A stretch of 64,000 nucleotides of DNA from Clostridia bacterium (GCA_017456605.1 JAFTJA010000004.1:62001-126000); one strand, 5' to 3'. Shown: positions 8,686 to 18,172, counted from the first letter of the stretch. The notes: generated from the sequence alone by a model not told the origin. Translations and numbers: made by a program.

Positions 8686-9444
8686 ATGAAGGAAAAGAAA
8701 AGTAAAAAAAGTTTTATAAGACGTTTTGCAGAAAATAAAGGGGTTTACATAGCCCTGTTTGCGGCTTTGATGATGGTCGGGTTTTATGTGTATGCAAGAC
8801 AGATGAAGCTTTCAAGCGAAAGAGACATTGTATCCTTTGATGAAAATGCATGGCAGGAGGCTGTCAAAGAAAGTGGCATAGAGGTTATTGACATTGACGG
8901 CGTTGAAGAAGAGAAAACGGTTAAGTCAGAACGTGGCACAGAAGAAAGCCCTAAATCCAAAGAACAGACAGAGAAAAAACCGATAGGCACGGAGGATGTG
9001 GCAATAGAGGTCATGGCGGCGGCTCCTGATGTGTTTGAGATGGAGAGCCCGTGCAGCGGCAAGATTTTGGCGGAATGTTATTTGGAAGAGTTGGTTTTTT
9101 GCAGCACCATGGATGACTGGCGTACGCACAACGGCATAGACATCGCTGCGGCTGTGGGTGACCCGGTGAAAGCGGTGGAGAGTGGGGTCGTGTCAAAGGT
9201 ATACGAGGATGATTTCCTGGGTGTTGTTGTAGAAATTGAACACGAAAACAAGATGGTGTCGCTTTATGGAAATTTGCAGAATGCGGATTTTATTGCTGTC
9301 GGCACTGAGGTAAGCAAAGGCGATATTATCGGCGGGGTGGGAAGCCCCGGGAGCCTTGAGGCGAATATGGAGCCGCACTTGCATTTTGAGGTAATGGCAG
9401 ATGGCGAGCTCCATGACCCCAAAGAATATATATCCTTTAATTAA
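8686..9444 (+). CDS. Membrane-anchored M23 peptidase, SpoIIQ-like
   Basis: The 252-residue protein has a basic N-terminus, one membrane segment at about residues 22-40, a charged low-complexity linker rich in Glu and Lys, and a C-terminal LytM/M23 domain from about residue 140. The zinc motifs HNGID and HLHFE are intact, unlike Bacillus SpoIIQ, which has lost a ligand; clostridial SpoIIQ proteins usually keep them. SpoIIQ sits in the forespore membrane and holds the engulfing membranes together with SpoIIIAH. The assignment rests on architecture; a vegetative cell-wall endopeptidase is the alternative. It starts 44 bases after the ParB/Noc gene behind GGAGGTG. Confidence 0.7.
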   Translation: MKEKKSKKSFIRRFAENKGVYIALFAALMMVGFYVYARQMKLSSERDIVSFDENAWQEAVKESGIEVIDIDGVEEEKTVKSERGTEESPKSKEQTEKKPIGTEDVAIEVMAAAPDVFEMESPCSGKILAECYLEELVFCSTMDDWRTHNGIDIAAAVGDPVKAVESGVVSKVYEDDFLGVVVEIEHENKMVSLYGNLQNADFIAVGTEVSKGDIIGGVGSPGSLEANMEPHLHFEVMADGELHDPKEYISFN

Positions 9445-9474
9445 ATTTGCCCCCTAAAAATTTTATATATACAA

Positions 9475-9517
9475 GGAAGAAACCCATATCGTTTTGAATA
9501 TGGGTTTCTTCCTTTTT
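9475..9517 (+). terminator. Rho-independent terminator after the M23 gene
   Basis: A 15-bp perfect stem, GGAAGAAACCCATAT (9475-9489) with ATATGGGTTTCTTCC (9498-9512), is followed by TTTTT. Confidence 0.9.
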
Positions 9518-9568
9518 GTCTCAAAAACCGAAAAACTGCGGCTGGGGGAAGAAATTTTTTAAAAACCC

Positions 9569-9597
9569 TTGTAACAAAAAATTTTTTATGTTAAAAT
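9569..9597 (+). promoter_or_regulatory. Sigma-A type promoter of uppP
   Basis: TTGTAA (9569-9574) and TAAAAT (9592-9597) are 17 bases apart, about 65 bases before the start codon. Confidence 0.6.
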
Positions 9598-9662
9598 ATA
9601 TTGTGGTATAGAGTTTTGTAATATACATATATTGATTTATACCATTTTTTTGGAGGCTTTGT

Positions 9663-10475
9663 ATGTTTGTTGTGGAAATGCTTAAATCTGTTATTCTTGG
9701 CGTTGTTGAGGGAATTACTGAATGGCTTCCCATCAGCTCTACCGGGCATATGATTCTGGTAAACGAATTTTTGAGAAACTATGATGGGTTTACGGCGTCG
9801 GACCTTTATCTTTATGTTATTCAGCTTGGGGCAATCCTTGCGGTGGTGACGCTTTATTTTGGAAGGCTCAATCCATTTTCCCCTGCCAAGTCAAAAAAAG
9901 AAAAGGCTGAGACATGGAGTATGTGGTTTAAAGTCGTGGTGGCGTGCTTGCCTGCTGCGATTATCGGGCTTTTGCTTGATAGCGTCATGGAGCATTTTGA
10001 GAACTGGCAGGTTGTGTCGGCTATGCTGATTTTGTACGGCACGGCATTTATTTTTGTTGAAAGGCTTGACAAAAAGACAGTCGTACATAATATGGAAGGA
10101 ATGACATATAAAACGGCATTTTTGATTGGTGCATTTCAAGTGCTTTCCATTATTCCGGGAACGTCCCGGTCAGGCTCTACAATTCTTGGGGCAATGCTTC
10201 TTGGATGCAGCCGAAGTGTGGCGGCAGAATTTTCTTTCTTCCTGGCGATACCTGTTATGTTCGGGGTGAGTCTTTTGAAAATTCTGAAATATGGACTTTT
10301 GATGAGCGCGGCCGATGCGGCGGTACTTCTTTTGGGTATGCTGGTGGCGTATTTGGTTTCGCTTGCGTCCATTAAATTTTTGGTAAATTATGTAAGAAGT
10401 CACGATTTCAAGTTTTTTGGAATCTACAGAATTGTTTTGGGCATTTTGGTTATTTTGTATTTTGTTCTGGTTTAA
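9663..10475 (+). CDS. uppP: Undecaprenyl-diphosphatase
   Basis: The 270-residue membrane protein recycles undecaprenyl pyrophosphate to the phosphate carrier used in peptidoglycan synthesis; overexpression gives bacitracin resistance, hence the old name bacA. The two signature regions are present: EGITEWLPISSTGH near residue 17, with the catalytic Glu, and PGTSRSGSTI near residue 165. Six to eight hydrophobic segments are visible. The ATG follows GGAGG. The stop codon lies inside the left arm of the inverted-repeat element that follows. Confidence 0.97.
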   Translation: MFVVEMLKSVILGVVEGITEWLPISSTGHMILVNEFLRNYDGFTASDLYLYVIQLGAILAVVTLYFGRLNPFSPAKSKKEKAETWSMWFKVVVACLPAAIIGLLLDSVMEHFENWQVVSAMLILYGTAFIFVERLDKKTVVHNMEGMTYKTAFLIGAFQVLSIIPGTSRSGSTILGAMLLGCSRSVAAEFSFFLAIPVMFGVSLLKILKYGLLMSAADAAVLLLGMLVAYLVSLASIKFLVNYVRSHDFKFFGIYRIVLGILVILYFVLV

Positions 10476-10750
10476 GCCGAGGGGTATCGAACCTCATAAG
10501 CCTTAAACTTGTTAAATTTTTATACTTCAAATTTGTCTTCCTTGACAGGCGTCAGCCTGTCTTCGTCCTCCGCATTTAAATTATTCAAAATTTTCCTGCG
10601 TTCAAGGTCGAAGAGTTTAAAACCTTTAAATTTTGATGGAAGACAAAGAAAATTTAAAAATAATACTGGCGTATATTTGCAGAATTTTCTGCAGTATTAC
10701 GCAAAATTTATGTTTTTAAACCTTGTGGGGTTCAATACCCCTCGGCTTAA
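10472..10750. repeat. 279-bp inverted-repeat element, possibly MITE-like
   Basis: The ends carry a perfect 16-bp inverted repeat: TTAAGCCGAGGGGTAT at 10472-10487 and its complement at 10735-10750. The similarity continues inward for 13 more bases with three changes. Inside, AATTTGTCTTCC near 10528 faces GGAAGACAAA near 10639, and GACAGGC/GCCTGTC forms a small hairpin near 10543-10560. The interior is AT-rich and non-coding. It fills the whole uppP-ftsK spacer and contributes the uppP stop codon. No other copy was seen in this window and no target duplication is obvious. Confidence 0.6.
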
Positions 10751-10786
10751 CCTTTTCAAAAGAAAAATGGTGGTGTTTAGTAAATT

Positions 10787-13465
10787 ATGGCTGAAAGAAA
10801 AAAGACTGGTACAACAAAGAAAACGACGGCACAAAGGAAAAAGGCGGCAAGTGAGGCAAGAGCAAGGACTATGGCAAAAAAGACCCGCGGTGTTGAAATC
10901 AAGGGTATAGTCCTCATTGCTTTGGGACTTTTCCTTGCTACGACGTTTTTCACTGATGCAACCGGAGCAGTGGGACATTATTTCAAAGAAATTCTTATGG
11001 GGCTTTTTGGTGGCCCTGCGGTTATTTTCTTTGTGTTTCTTATCTGGACCGGTATTACGCTGTTTCTTGAAAAGAAGAGCGGAAAGGCACAGTATAAGGT
11101 CTGGCTGCTTCTTGCTTTTATGGTTGTTACGTCGGTTATGTGGGCGGTTTTTTGCGAAAACACAGGGTGGACCTATGACAGCTTTATTTCCGGCATAAAA
11201 GAGATGTATTTCCGCGGTATTGACGGTGATAGCGGTGTTGTTGGAACGCTGCTTTGTATCGGCCTTGTGAAATGTATCGGAACGGTGGGGACTACAATTT
11301 TGTCGGTGGCATTGCTATTGATTTTGTTTGTGCTGCTTACAGAGGTTTCAATCGAAAAGCTGTTCAAGAAGATTGCCCTGTATATAAAGAAGAACAAAGA
11401 AAATATTGCAAAAAGTCTTGACGAAGAAATTGATATGGAGTTTGAAGAAAAAGACTCTGCTGAGAAGAGATGCTTGTTTAGAAGAAAGAATAAGGCTGAA
11501 AAGGCGACAAAACCGGAGGAACTGCACGTCAATGCCTTGCCCGTGAAAACCCAGAACAGTGATTATTTTGATGTTTATTTCAGCGGACAAGCTCTTGAAG
11601 AGATGGCAAAGACTAAGCCGGCTGTGCAGAAGCGATTTAAGTTTGAAGACGATGTTGATGAAACAGAGGAAGCCATCCGTGAGGTGCTTGAAAAGCACGC
11701 AGCAGAGGATAAAGGGACTGTTATACCGACGAATAAAAACGGCGGTGTACTCACCAATCTTCCGGGGGCGGACGGAACATTCAAGGAAGAAAGTGATGAG
11801 TTTGAGCCACCCAGTCTTGTACAGATTGAAGAAAAGGTGGACCCCCTTACCCAGGCGGCGATTGATAGCGGGGTGCCCCTTGACCGTGCAGTAGAAGCAG
11901 GAAAGCGCCTCAGTCAGCAGGAGGTTCAGCGGGCGGCAAACAGTGTTGACATAGCAGCAAAAGAAAATATTGAGGCGACAAAGCTTATGAATTACAAGCT
12001 ACCGTCGGTCTCTCTCCTTGCAAAGCCCAAGCCCAAAACAAAAAGCCGTGCTGAAATAAAGCATGAGCTTGAGGACAAGGCAAATCGGCTTCTTGAAACT
12101 CTGGCAAGCTTCAAGGTTGATGCAAAAATTATAAATATTACTCAGGGGCCGTCTGTCACCAGGTTTGAGCTTCAGCCGGGCTTTGGTATAAAGGTTTCAA
12201 AGATTACAAATCTTGCGGACGACATTGCGCTGAGCCTCGCTGCGTCCGGCGTTCGTATTGAGGCGCCAATCCCCGGAAAGTCGGCGATTGGAATTGAAAT
12301 TCCCAACGAGACACCAAGTCCTGTGCCCATCCGTGAGGTTATTGACAGTGACAAGTTCCGGGAGTTTAAGTCAAAAACGGCATTTGCCCTTGGAAAGGAC
12401 ATAGCCGGAAATTGTGTTGTTGCGGATATTGCAAACTTCCCGCACGTTCTTATTGCGGGAGCTACTGGCTCGGGTAAGAGTGTGTGTATCAATTCGCTTA
12501 TTACAAGTATTTTGTACAAGGCAAAGCCCAATGAGGTCAAGATGATAATGGTTGACCCCAAAATGGTGGAGCTTGGCGTGTATAACGGAATTCCCCATTT
12601 GCTTATTCCCGTTGTTACTGACCCTAAGCATGCGGCAGGAGCGCTCAACTGGGCTGTTGCCGAAATGAAGAACCGTTATCAGCTGATGAAGGACAACAAG
12701 GTGAGAAACCTTATGGGCTACAACGAGCTTATGGCGGAAATGGGCACACCTGAAAACAAGCTGCCGGAGATTGTTATAATAATCGATGAGCTTGCTGACC
12801 TTATGCTTGCTGCTAAAAACGAGGTGGAGGATGCCATAAATAGCTTGGCTGCTCTTGCGAGAGCTGCGGGAATGTACCTTGTAATTGCTACCCAAAGACC
12901 GTCGGTGGATGTTATTACCGGTGTAATCAAGGCGAATGTTCCCTCAAGAATTTCATTTGCGGTGTCATCTCAGGTGGACAGCCGTACAATTCTTGACAGC
13001 ATGGGCGCTGAAAAGCTTCTGGGCAAGGGAGATATGCTTTATGCACCCAGAGGTGCGGTGAAACCCATAAGAATTCAGGGTAACTTTTTGTCTGATGAGG
13101 AAATCGAAGGAATTATTTCATATATAAAGAAGCAATACGAAGCGGTATATGATGAGAGCATACTGGAGCATATTGAGAGAGAGCAGGAAAATGGTGATGA
13201 CAGCGGCGATGAAGATAGTCACACAAGGAGCGGTGAAAAGGACGAGCTGTTCTGGAAAGCAGCGGAGCTTGCATTTGAGTCGGGTCAGGCGTCGGTTGCT
13301 ATGCTGCAGAGGAAATACAAGGTGGGTTATCAGCGGGCGGCAAGAATTATTGACCAGCTTGAGGAGAACAGAATAATCGGCCCTTATGAGGGAACAAAGC
13401 CAAGACAGGTGCTGATAAGCCGCGCAGAACTTAATGAAATGATGATGAATAATTCTGACAGATAG
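10787..13465 (+). CDS. DNA translocase FtsK/SpoIIIE
   Basis: The 892-residue protein pumps DNA at the division or sporulation septum. About four membrane segments lie within residues 40-200, followed by a charged linker to about residue 430, the RecA-like motor with Walker A GATGSGKSV (about residue 560) and Walker B IIIDELADLM (about residue 663), and a C-terminal winged-helix gamma domain from about residue 830 (FESGQASVAMLQRKYKVGYQRA region) that reads oriented DNA sequences. The length is typical. Only a weak GGTGG sequence precedes the ATG. In a spore former this is likely the SpoIIIE-type translocase, but a vegetative FtsK role cannot be excluded. Confidence 0.95.
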   Translation: MAERKKTGTTKKTTAQRKKAASEARARTMAKKTRGVEIKGIVLIALGLFLATTFFTDATGAVGHYFKEILMGLFGGPAVIFFVFLIWTGITLFLEKKSGKAQYKVWLLLAFMVVTSVMWAVFCENTGWTYDSFISGIKEMYFRGIDGDSGVVGTLLCIGLVKCIGTVGTTILSVALLLILFVLLTEVSIEKLFKKIALYIKKNKENIAKSLDEEIDMEFEEKDSAEKRCLFRRKNKAEKATKPEELHVNALPVKTQNSDYFDVYFSGQALEEMAKTKPAVQKRFKFEDDVDETEEAIREVLEKHAAEDKGTVIPTNKNGGVLTNLPGADGTFKEESDEFEPPSLVQIEEKVDPLTQAAIDSGVPLDRAVEAGKRLSQQEVQRAANSVDIAAKENIEATKLMNYKLPSVSLLAKPKPKTKSRAEIKHELEDKANRLLETLASFKVDAKIINITQGPSVTRFELQPGFGIKVSKITNLADDIALSLAASGVRIEAPIPGKSAIGIEIPNETPSPVPIREVIDSDKFREFKSKTAFALGKDIAGNCVVADIANFPHVLIAGATGSGKSVCINSLITSILYKAKPNEVKMIMVDPKMVELGVYNGIPHLLIPVVTDPKHAAGALNWAVAEMKNRYQLMKDNKVRNLMGYNELMAEMGTPENKLPEIVIIIDELADLMLAAKNEVEDAINSLAALARAAGMYLVIATQRPSVDVITGVIKANVPSRISFAVSSQVDSRTILDSMGAEKLLGKGDMLYAPRGAVKPIRIQGNFLSDEEIEGIISYIKKQYEAVYDESILEHIEREQENGDDSGDEDSHTRSGEKDELFWKAAELAFESGQASVAMLQRKYKVGYQRAARIIDQLEENRIIGPYEGTKPRQVLISRAELNEMMMNNSDR

Positions 13466-13568
13466 TGGAAATAATCATAAAAAGCCCGTGTTTACTGTGC
13501 ATTTGGTTCAAAAGTGGCGTACAAAAATTGTGAAAAGTCACAAAAATAGAAAAAAATACAGAAAACTA

Positions 13569-13597
13569 TGGAAATTTATGAAATAATGTAGTAAAAT
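13569..13597 (+). promoter_or_regulatory. Possible promoter of the HU gene
   Basis: TGGAAA (13569-13574) and TAAAAT (13592-13597) are 17 bases apart in an AT-rich tract about 60 bases before the start codon. The -35 match is imperfect. Confidence 0.45.
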
Positions 13598-13657
13598 AAA
13601 AAAAACATTATTATTACATTTAAATATTTAATATTTAAAGAAAAGGAGTTTTAAAAA

Positions 13658-13933
13658 ATGAACAAGACAGAATTGATTTCAGCAATGGCTGAAAAGGCAA
13701 ATCTTTCAAAGAAAGACGCAGAAGCTGCACTTAACGCTTTTGTTTGCGCAGTTGAAGGCGCTCTCGCAAAGGGCGACAAAGTTCAGTTGGTTGGCTTCGG
13801 CGGCTTCGAAGTTAGAGAAAGAGCTGCAAGAATCGGCAGAAATCCTCAGACAGGTGCTGAGATGAAAATTGCTGCTGCTAAAGTTCCTACTTTCAAAGCA
13901 GGCAAAGCTCTTAAAGACCTTATCAACAAATAA
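13658..13933 (+). CDS. hup: HU family DNA-binding protein
   Basis: The 91-residue protein is full length for HU, the dimeric architectural protein that bends and wraps chromosomal DNA. It shows the [22 protein letters not shown] start, [13 protein letters not shown] and the arm motif [12 protein letters not shown] with the conserved Pro that intercalates in DNA. A strong AAAGGAG site precedes the ATG, and the codon use is that of a highly expressed gene. It appears monocistronic, between an AT-rich promoter region and its own terminator. Confidence 0.97.
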   Translation: MNKTELISAMAEKANLSKKDAEAALNAFVCAVEGALAKGDKVQLVGFGGFEVRERAARIGRNPQTGAEMKIAAAKVPTFKAGKALKDLINK

Positions 13934-13949
13934 TAAAGTCAAAAAGCTT

Positions 13950-13977
13950 AAAAAGAACGCCGTATGGCGTTCTTTTT
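13950..13977 (+). terminator. Rho-independent terminator of hup
   Basis: AAAAAGAACGCC (13950-13961) pairs with GGCGTTCTTTTT (13966-13977) around a GTAT loop. Confidence 0.9.
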
Positions 13978-14010
13978 GCGTGTTTTTGATATTTGAAAGG
14001 AAGAGATTTT

Positions 14011-14265
14011 ATGAAAAGCTATTCATACAAGACCCGTGGGACTTGTTCAAGAGAAATTCATTTTGACCTTGACGGCGATGTTGTGAAAAATGTGAGATTT
14101 GTCATGGGGTGTATGGGAAATACCCAAGGAGTTTCAAGATTGGTTGAAGGGATGACTGTGGACGAAGCAATAGAGAGGCTTTCGGGTATTGATTGCGGAG
14201 GCCGTGGCACATCCTGTCCCGACCAGCTTTCGAAAGCTCTTGCTGCGGCAAAAGAGTCGAAATAA
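14011..14265 (+). CDS. TSCPD domain protein of unknown function
   Basis: The 84-residue protein consists of a single TSCPD domain, the Cys-rich fold also found at the C-terminus of some class II ribonucleotide reductases. Four conserved Cys sit in GTCSR, the GCMG segment, DCGG and GTSCPDQL, suggesting metal or nucleic-acid binding. Stand-alone four-Cys versions are common in anaerobes, and no function is established that I know of. ATG 14011 follows AAAGGAAG; an in-frame TTG upstream overlaps that site and is less likely. The gene lies between the hup terminator and the str operon promoter. Confidence 0.82.
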   Translation: MKSYSYKTRGTCSREIHFDLDGDVVKNVRFVMGCMGNTQGVSRLVEGMTVDEAIERLSGIDCGGRGTSCPDQLSKALAAAKESK

Positions 14266-14351
14266 TGTTATTTTGACGAATTGCCGAAAGTCAGGGGCTT
14301 AAAGCCACAATAAATTGTGAAAAATTTTAAAATAAACCATACATGTAGTAC

Positions 14352-14380
14352 TTGACAAATGGAATTAAAATTGGTACAAT
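14352..14380 (+). promoter_or_regulatory. Strong sigma-A promoter of the str operon
   Basis: TTGACA (14352-14357) and TACAAT (14375-14380) are separated by 17 bases. Transcription would begin near 14387, giving a leader of about 70 nt before the L7Ae-like gene. Confidence 0.85.
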
Positions 14381-14455
14381 AAGATGTATTTTTAATATTG
14401 GGATAGTGCGGTATTTTGACTATTCCGGCAGGCAAAACTGCAAAGGTGAAATAAA

Positions 14456-14701
14456 ATGGAAAGAATAAAAACGAGTGCTCACGTGGTGGGACTCAAACAG
14501 ACCAAAAAGGCTATCGAGGCGGGACGGGCAGAGCTTGTGTTTGTTGCAAGGGATGCTGACAGCCATGTGGTTTTCCCTCTTGAGAGGCTTTGCGGAGAAA
14601 AAGACGTTGCGGTGGTTTATGTCAACAATATGAAAGAGCTTGCAAAGGCTTGTCGCGTTGAAGTGCCTACTGCTGTCGCTACTATTGTTAAAGACGCATA
14701 A
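14456..14701 (+). CDS. L7Ae-family K-turn RNA-binding protein
   Basis: The 81-residue protein belongs to the L7Ae/L30e/YbxF family, small alpha-beta-alpha proteins that bind kink-turn RNA. The region AELVFVARDADSHVV and the VPTAVATIVKDA end fit the family. In Bacillus the homologue lies between rpoC and rpsL; here it stands first in the operon, directly behind its own promoter and 56 bases before rpsL. Whether it associates with ribosomes or with K-turn riboswitches in this organism is unknown. Confidence 0.88.
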   Translation: MERIKTSAHVVGLKQTKKAIEAGRAELVFVARDADSHVVFPLERLCGEKDVAVVYVNNMKELAKACRVEVPTAVATIVKDA

Positions 14702-14757
14702 ATTGCGTTTTTATATGGGCTTTGCCCGCTTATACTATATACAGGAGGTGAAAATAA

Positions 14758-15177
14758 TTGCCAACATTTAACCAGCTTGTTAAGAAAGGCAGACAGACTG
14801 CGGAAAAGAAATCCACAGCACCGGCTCTTCTCAAAGGTTTCAACACTATCAAGAAGAGATATACCGATCAGGATTCTCCGCAAAAGCGTGGTGTTTGTAC
14901 TTCTGTTAGAACTATGACACCTAAAAAGCCTAACTCAGCACTTAGAAAAGTTGCCAGAGTTCGTCTTACAAACGGTATCGAAGTTTCAGCTTATATTCCC
15001 GGTATTGGTCACAATCTCCAGGAACATAGCGTAGTGCTTATCCGTGGCGGAAGAGTTAAGGACCTCCCTGGTGTTCGTTATCACATTATCCGTGGTACAC
15101 TTGATACTCAGGGCGTTCAGAAACGTAATCAGTCAAGATCCAAGTACGGAGCTAAGAGACCTAAAGAAGGTAAGTAA
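14758..15177 (+). CDS. rpsL: 30S ribosomal protein S12
   Basis: The 139-residue protein is S12, which sits at the decoding centre and shapes translational accuracy. The [17 protein letters not shown] and [12 protein letters not shown] segments contain the lysines where streptomycin-resistance changes occur; both are wild type in appearance. The start is a TTG at 14758, chosen because the invariant PTFNQL begins there and a perfect AGGAGGTG lies eight bases before it. It is followed by a 165-base structured spacer before rpsG. Confidence 0.97.
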   Translation: MPTFNQLVKKGRQTAEKKSTAPALLKGFNTIKKRYTDQDSPQKRGVCTSVRTMTPKKPNSALRKVARVRLTNGIEVSAYIPGIGHNLQEHSVVLIRGGRVKDLPGVRYHIIRGTLDTQGVQKRNQSRSKYGAKRPKEGK

Positions 15178-15180
15178 GAC

Positions 15181-15342
15181 AAAAATTTAAGTATGAAATT
15201 TACTTTATAGTGCGTATTACTATTTTATATATAAAAGACAGTACGTCTTTGGCCCAAATATGTAGTACAGCACTAGCAGTATCCAATTTGGGTATTGAGT
15301 ACCTGTGGATAGCATTTACCACAAAGAATGGAGGGAAGATAA
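15181..15342 (+). promoter_or_regulatory. Structured rpsL-rpsG spacer, possible ribosomal-protein leader
   Basis: The spacer contains consecutive hairpins: AAAGAC/GTCTTT near 15235-15251, CCCAAAT/ATTTGGG near 15253-15291 with an inner helix, and TGTGG/CCACA near 15304-15323 just before the ribosome site of rpsG. In E. coli, S7 binds the rpsL-rpsG spacer to repress its own synthesis. A similar role here is inference. Confidence 0.45.
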
Positions 15343-15813
<471 letters not shown>

Positions 15814-15822
15814 TTTTGTTTT

Positions 15823-15932
15823 GAAATTTACTTCATCTTTGGCAGCGTTGTTTGGTGACAAAAAATGCTCACGTATATCATATACGCTCCGCTTTTTTGC
15901 GCCTCACATCTACCAAATCTAAAGCAAATTTC
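15823..15932. repeat. 110-bp imperfect palindrome in the rpsG-fusA spacer
   Basis: Arms of 22 bases, 15823-15844 (GAAATTTACTTC...) and 15911-15932 (...AAAGCAAATTTC), match as inverted repeats at about 17 of 22 positions. The centre is also palindromic: CGTATATCATATACG, flanked by AAAAAA and TTTTTT. It has no open frame. It looks like a dispersed palindromic repeat or a processing structure splitting the str transcript; no second copy is in this window. Confidence 0.55.
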
Positions 15933-16024
15933 TTTGCAAAATAAGTATCGCTTTGAAAATCTTATACAACCGGAAAGCCAATTTTCGATTTTAATTTAAC
16001 ACTTATGTGTTGAAAGGAGTTACT

Positions 16025-18136
16025 ATGGGTAGAGCGTATTCGCTTGAAAGAACAAGAAATATCGGTATCATGGCTCACATCGATGCCGGTAAGACTACTA
16101 CAACAGAAAGAATCTTGTATTATACAGGCATCAACCACAAGCTTGGTGAAACCCATGAAGGCGGCGCGACCATGGACTGGATGGCGCAGGAGCAGGAGCG
16201 TGGTATCACAATTACCTCTGCTGCAACAACCTGTTTCTGGGAACCAAAAGAAGGTCCTTACGGCGGCCAGAAGCACAGAATCAACATCATTGATACTCCC
16301 GGACACGTTGACTTCACTGTTGAAGTTCAGCGTTCACTGAGAGTTCTTGACGGTTCTGTTACTGTTATGTGCGCTAAGGGCGGCGTTGAGCCTCAGTCTG
16401 AGACAGTTTGGCGTCAGGCTGATGAATACAAAGTTCCCCGTATGATATTTGTCAACAAGATGGATATCATGGGTGCAGACTTCTATAATGTTGTAAACAT
16501 GATTCACGAAAGACTCAATGCCAACGGTGTTCCGATTCAGCTTCCTATCGGTGCTGAAGACACATTTGTTGGTATCATTGACCTTATGAACATGGAAGCC
16601 GAGATTTATGATGATGAACTCGGTAACAGCTATCACAAGGATGCAATTCCTGCTGATATGATGGACAAGGCTCAGGAATACCACGACAAAATGATTGAAG
16701 CTATCTGCGAGACAGATGAAGAACTTCTTGAAAAGTATTTCGGCGGTGAAGAAATCACTGTTGATGAGCTCAAAGCAGCACTTCGTCGTGCTACTATCAA
16801 CAACGAAATCGTGCCTGTTCTTTGCGGAACAGCGTACAGAAATAAGGGCGTTCAGCTGCTTCTTGATGCAGTTATCGAATATATGCCCGCACCAACAGAT
16901 GTTCCTAATATCAAGGGCGTAAATCCTGACACAGACGAAGAGGACGAAAGACCGTCATCTGATGACGCTCCGTTCTCAGCTCTTGCGTTCAAGATTGCAA
17001 CAGACCCGTTTGTTGGAAAGATTTGCTTCTTCCGTGTATATTCAGGTACACTTGAGAAGGGTTCACATGTTCTCAACTCTTGCAAGGGCAAGCGTGAACG
17101 TATGGGAAGAATCCTTCAGATGCATGCTAATCACAGAGAAGACCTTGATATTGTATACTCAGGTGACATTGCAGCTGCAGTTGGTCTCCAGAATACAACA
17201 ACAGGTGAAACTCTTTGTGATGAAAAGCATCCTATTATCCTTGAATCTATGAACTTCCCCGAACCGGTTATCCGCGTGGCTATTGAGCCCAAGACAAAAG
17301 CCGGTCAGGAAAAGATGGGTATTGCTCTTGCAAAGCTTGCAGAAGAAGACCCCACATTCAAGACATATACAGATGAAGAAACAGGACAGACAATTATCGC
17401 AGGTATGGGTGAGCTCCATCTTGAAATTATTGTTGACCGTTTGCTCCGCGAATTTAAAGTTGAAGCAAACGTTGGTGAACCTCAGGTTTCATACCGCGAA
17501 GCATTCAGAAAAGCGGTTGACGTTGACCACAAGTATGCTCGTCAGTCAGGTGGTAAAGGTCAGTACGGACACGTTCTTGTTAAGTTTGAGCCCCTGGGCG
17601 AAGGCGAAGGTTATATCTTCGAAAACAAGGTTGTCGGCGGTGCTGTTCCCAAGGAATATATCCCCGCTGTTGACGCAGGTATCCAGAGTGCTATGCTCAA
17701 TGGTGTGCTTGCAGGCTACAACGTAGTTGACCTTAAGGCTACACTTTATGATGGTTCATACCACGAAGTTGACTCTTCTGAAATGGCGTTTAAGATTGCT
17801 GCTTCTATGGCATTCAAGGAAGCTATGAGAAAAGCAGACCCGGTTCTCAAAGAGCCTATCATGCTTGTTAACGTTATCACTCCTGATGATTATCTGGGAT
17901 TCGTTATCGGCGACCTTAGCTCAAGACGTGGTATGATTAAGTGCCAGGAATCACGTAGCGGCGGCGTTACTCAGGTAACAGCTGATGTTCCCCTTTCTGA
18001 AATGTTCGGTTATGCAACCGTTCTCCGTAGTGGAACACAGGGCCGTGGCCAGTATTCAATGGAACCATCACATTACAGTGAAGTTCCCAAGTCTGTTCAG
18101 GACAAAATTATCAGCGCCAGAACAAGTGGCGAATAA
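16025..18136 (+). CDS. fusA: Elongation factor G
   Basis: The 703-residue GTPase moves tRNAs and mRNA after peptide transfer and acts in ribosome recycling. The G motifs are AHIDAGKTT (about residue 17), DTPGHVDF (about residue 90) and NKMD (about residue 144), followed by domains II-V in the usual order. ATG 16025 was chosen because it follows AAAGGAG and begins the conserved [13 protein letters not shown]; an in-frame TTG at 16007 lies upstream of that site. The long spacer before it and the tuf promoter behind it suggest that the str operon is punctuated. Confidence 0.98.
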   Translation: MGRAYSLERTRNIGIMAHIDAGKTTTTERILYYTGINHKLGETHEGGATMDWMAQEQERGITITSAATTCFWEPKEGPYGGQKHRINIIDTPGHVDFTVEVQRSLRVLDGSVTVMCAKGGVEPQSETVWRQADEYKVPRMIFVNKMDIMGADFYNVVNMIHERLNANGVPIQLPIGAEDTFVGIIDLMNMEAEIYDDELGNSYHKDAIPADMMDKAQEYHDKMIEAICETDEELLEKYFGGEEITVDELKAALRRATINNEIVPVLCGTAYRNKGVQLLLDAVIEYMPAPTDVPNIKGVNPDTDEEDERPSSDDAPFSALAFKIATDPFVGKICFFRVYSGTLEKGSHVLNSCKGKRERMGRILQMHANHREDLDIVYSGDIAAAVGLQNTTTGETLCDEKHPIILESMNFPEPVIRVAIEPKTKAGQEKMGIALAKLAEEDPTFKTYTDEETGQTIIAGMGELHLEIIVDRLLREFKVEANVGEPQVSYREAFRKAVDVDHKYARQSGGKGQYGHVLVKFEPLGEGEGYIFENKVVGGAVPKEYIPAVDAGIQSAMLNGVLAGYNVVDLKATLYDGSYHEVDSSEMAFKIAASMAFKEAMRKADPVLKEPIMLVNVITPDDYLGFVIGDLSSRRGMIKCQESRSGGVTQVTADVPLSEMFGYATVLRSGTQGRGQYSMEPSHYSEVPKSVQDKIISARTSGE

Positions 18137-18172
18137 TTGTACAGATTTTTAAAACTTTTTTGAAAAAAGCTA

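Noticed and set aside
10725..10750. tRNA-like 3' end (T-arm and acceptor-like strand)
   Set aside because: No matching 5' acceptor, D-arm or anticodon arm lies within 80 bases upstream, so there is no tRNA gene; only the resemblance is noted.
10509..10910. 133-codon plus-strand frame running through the inverted-repeat element into ftsK
   Set aside because: It crosses a palindromic non-coding element and overlaps the ftsK start in another frame; composition is low-complexity and no ribosome site precedes it.
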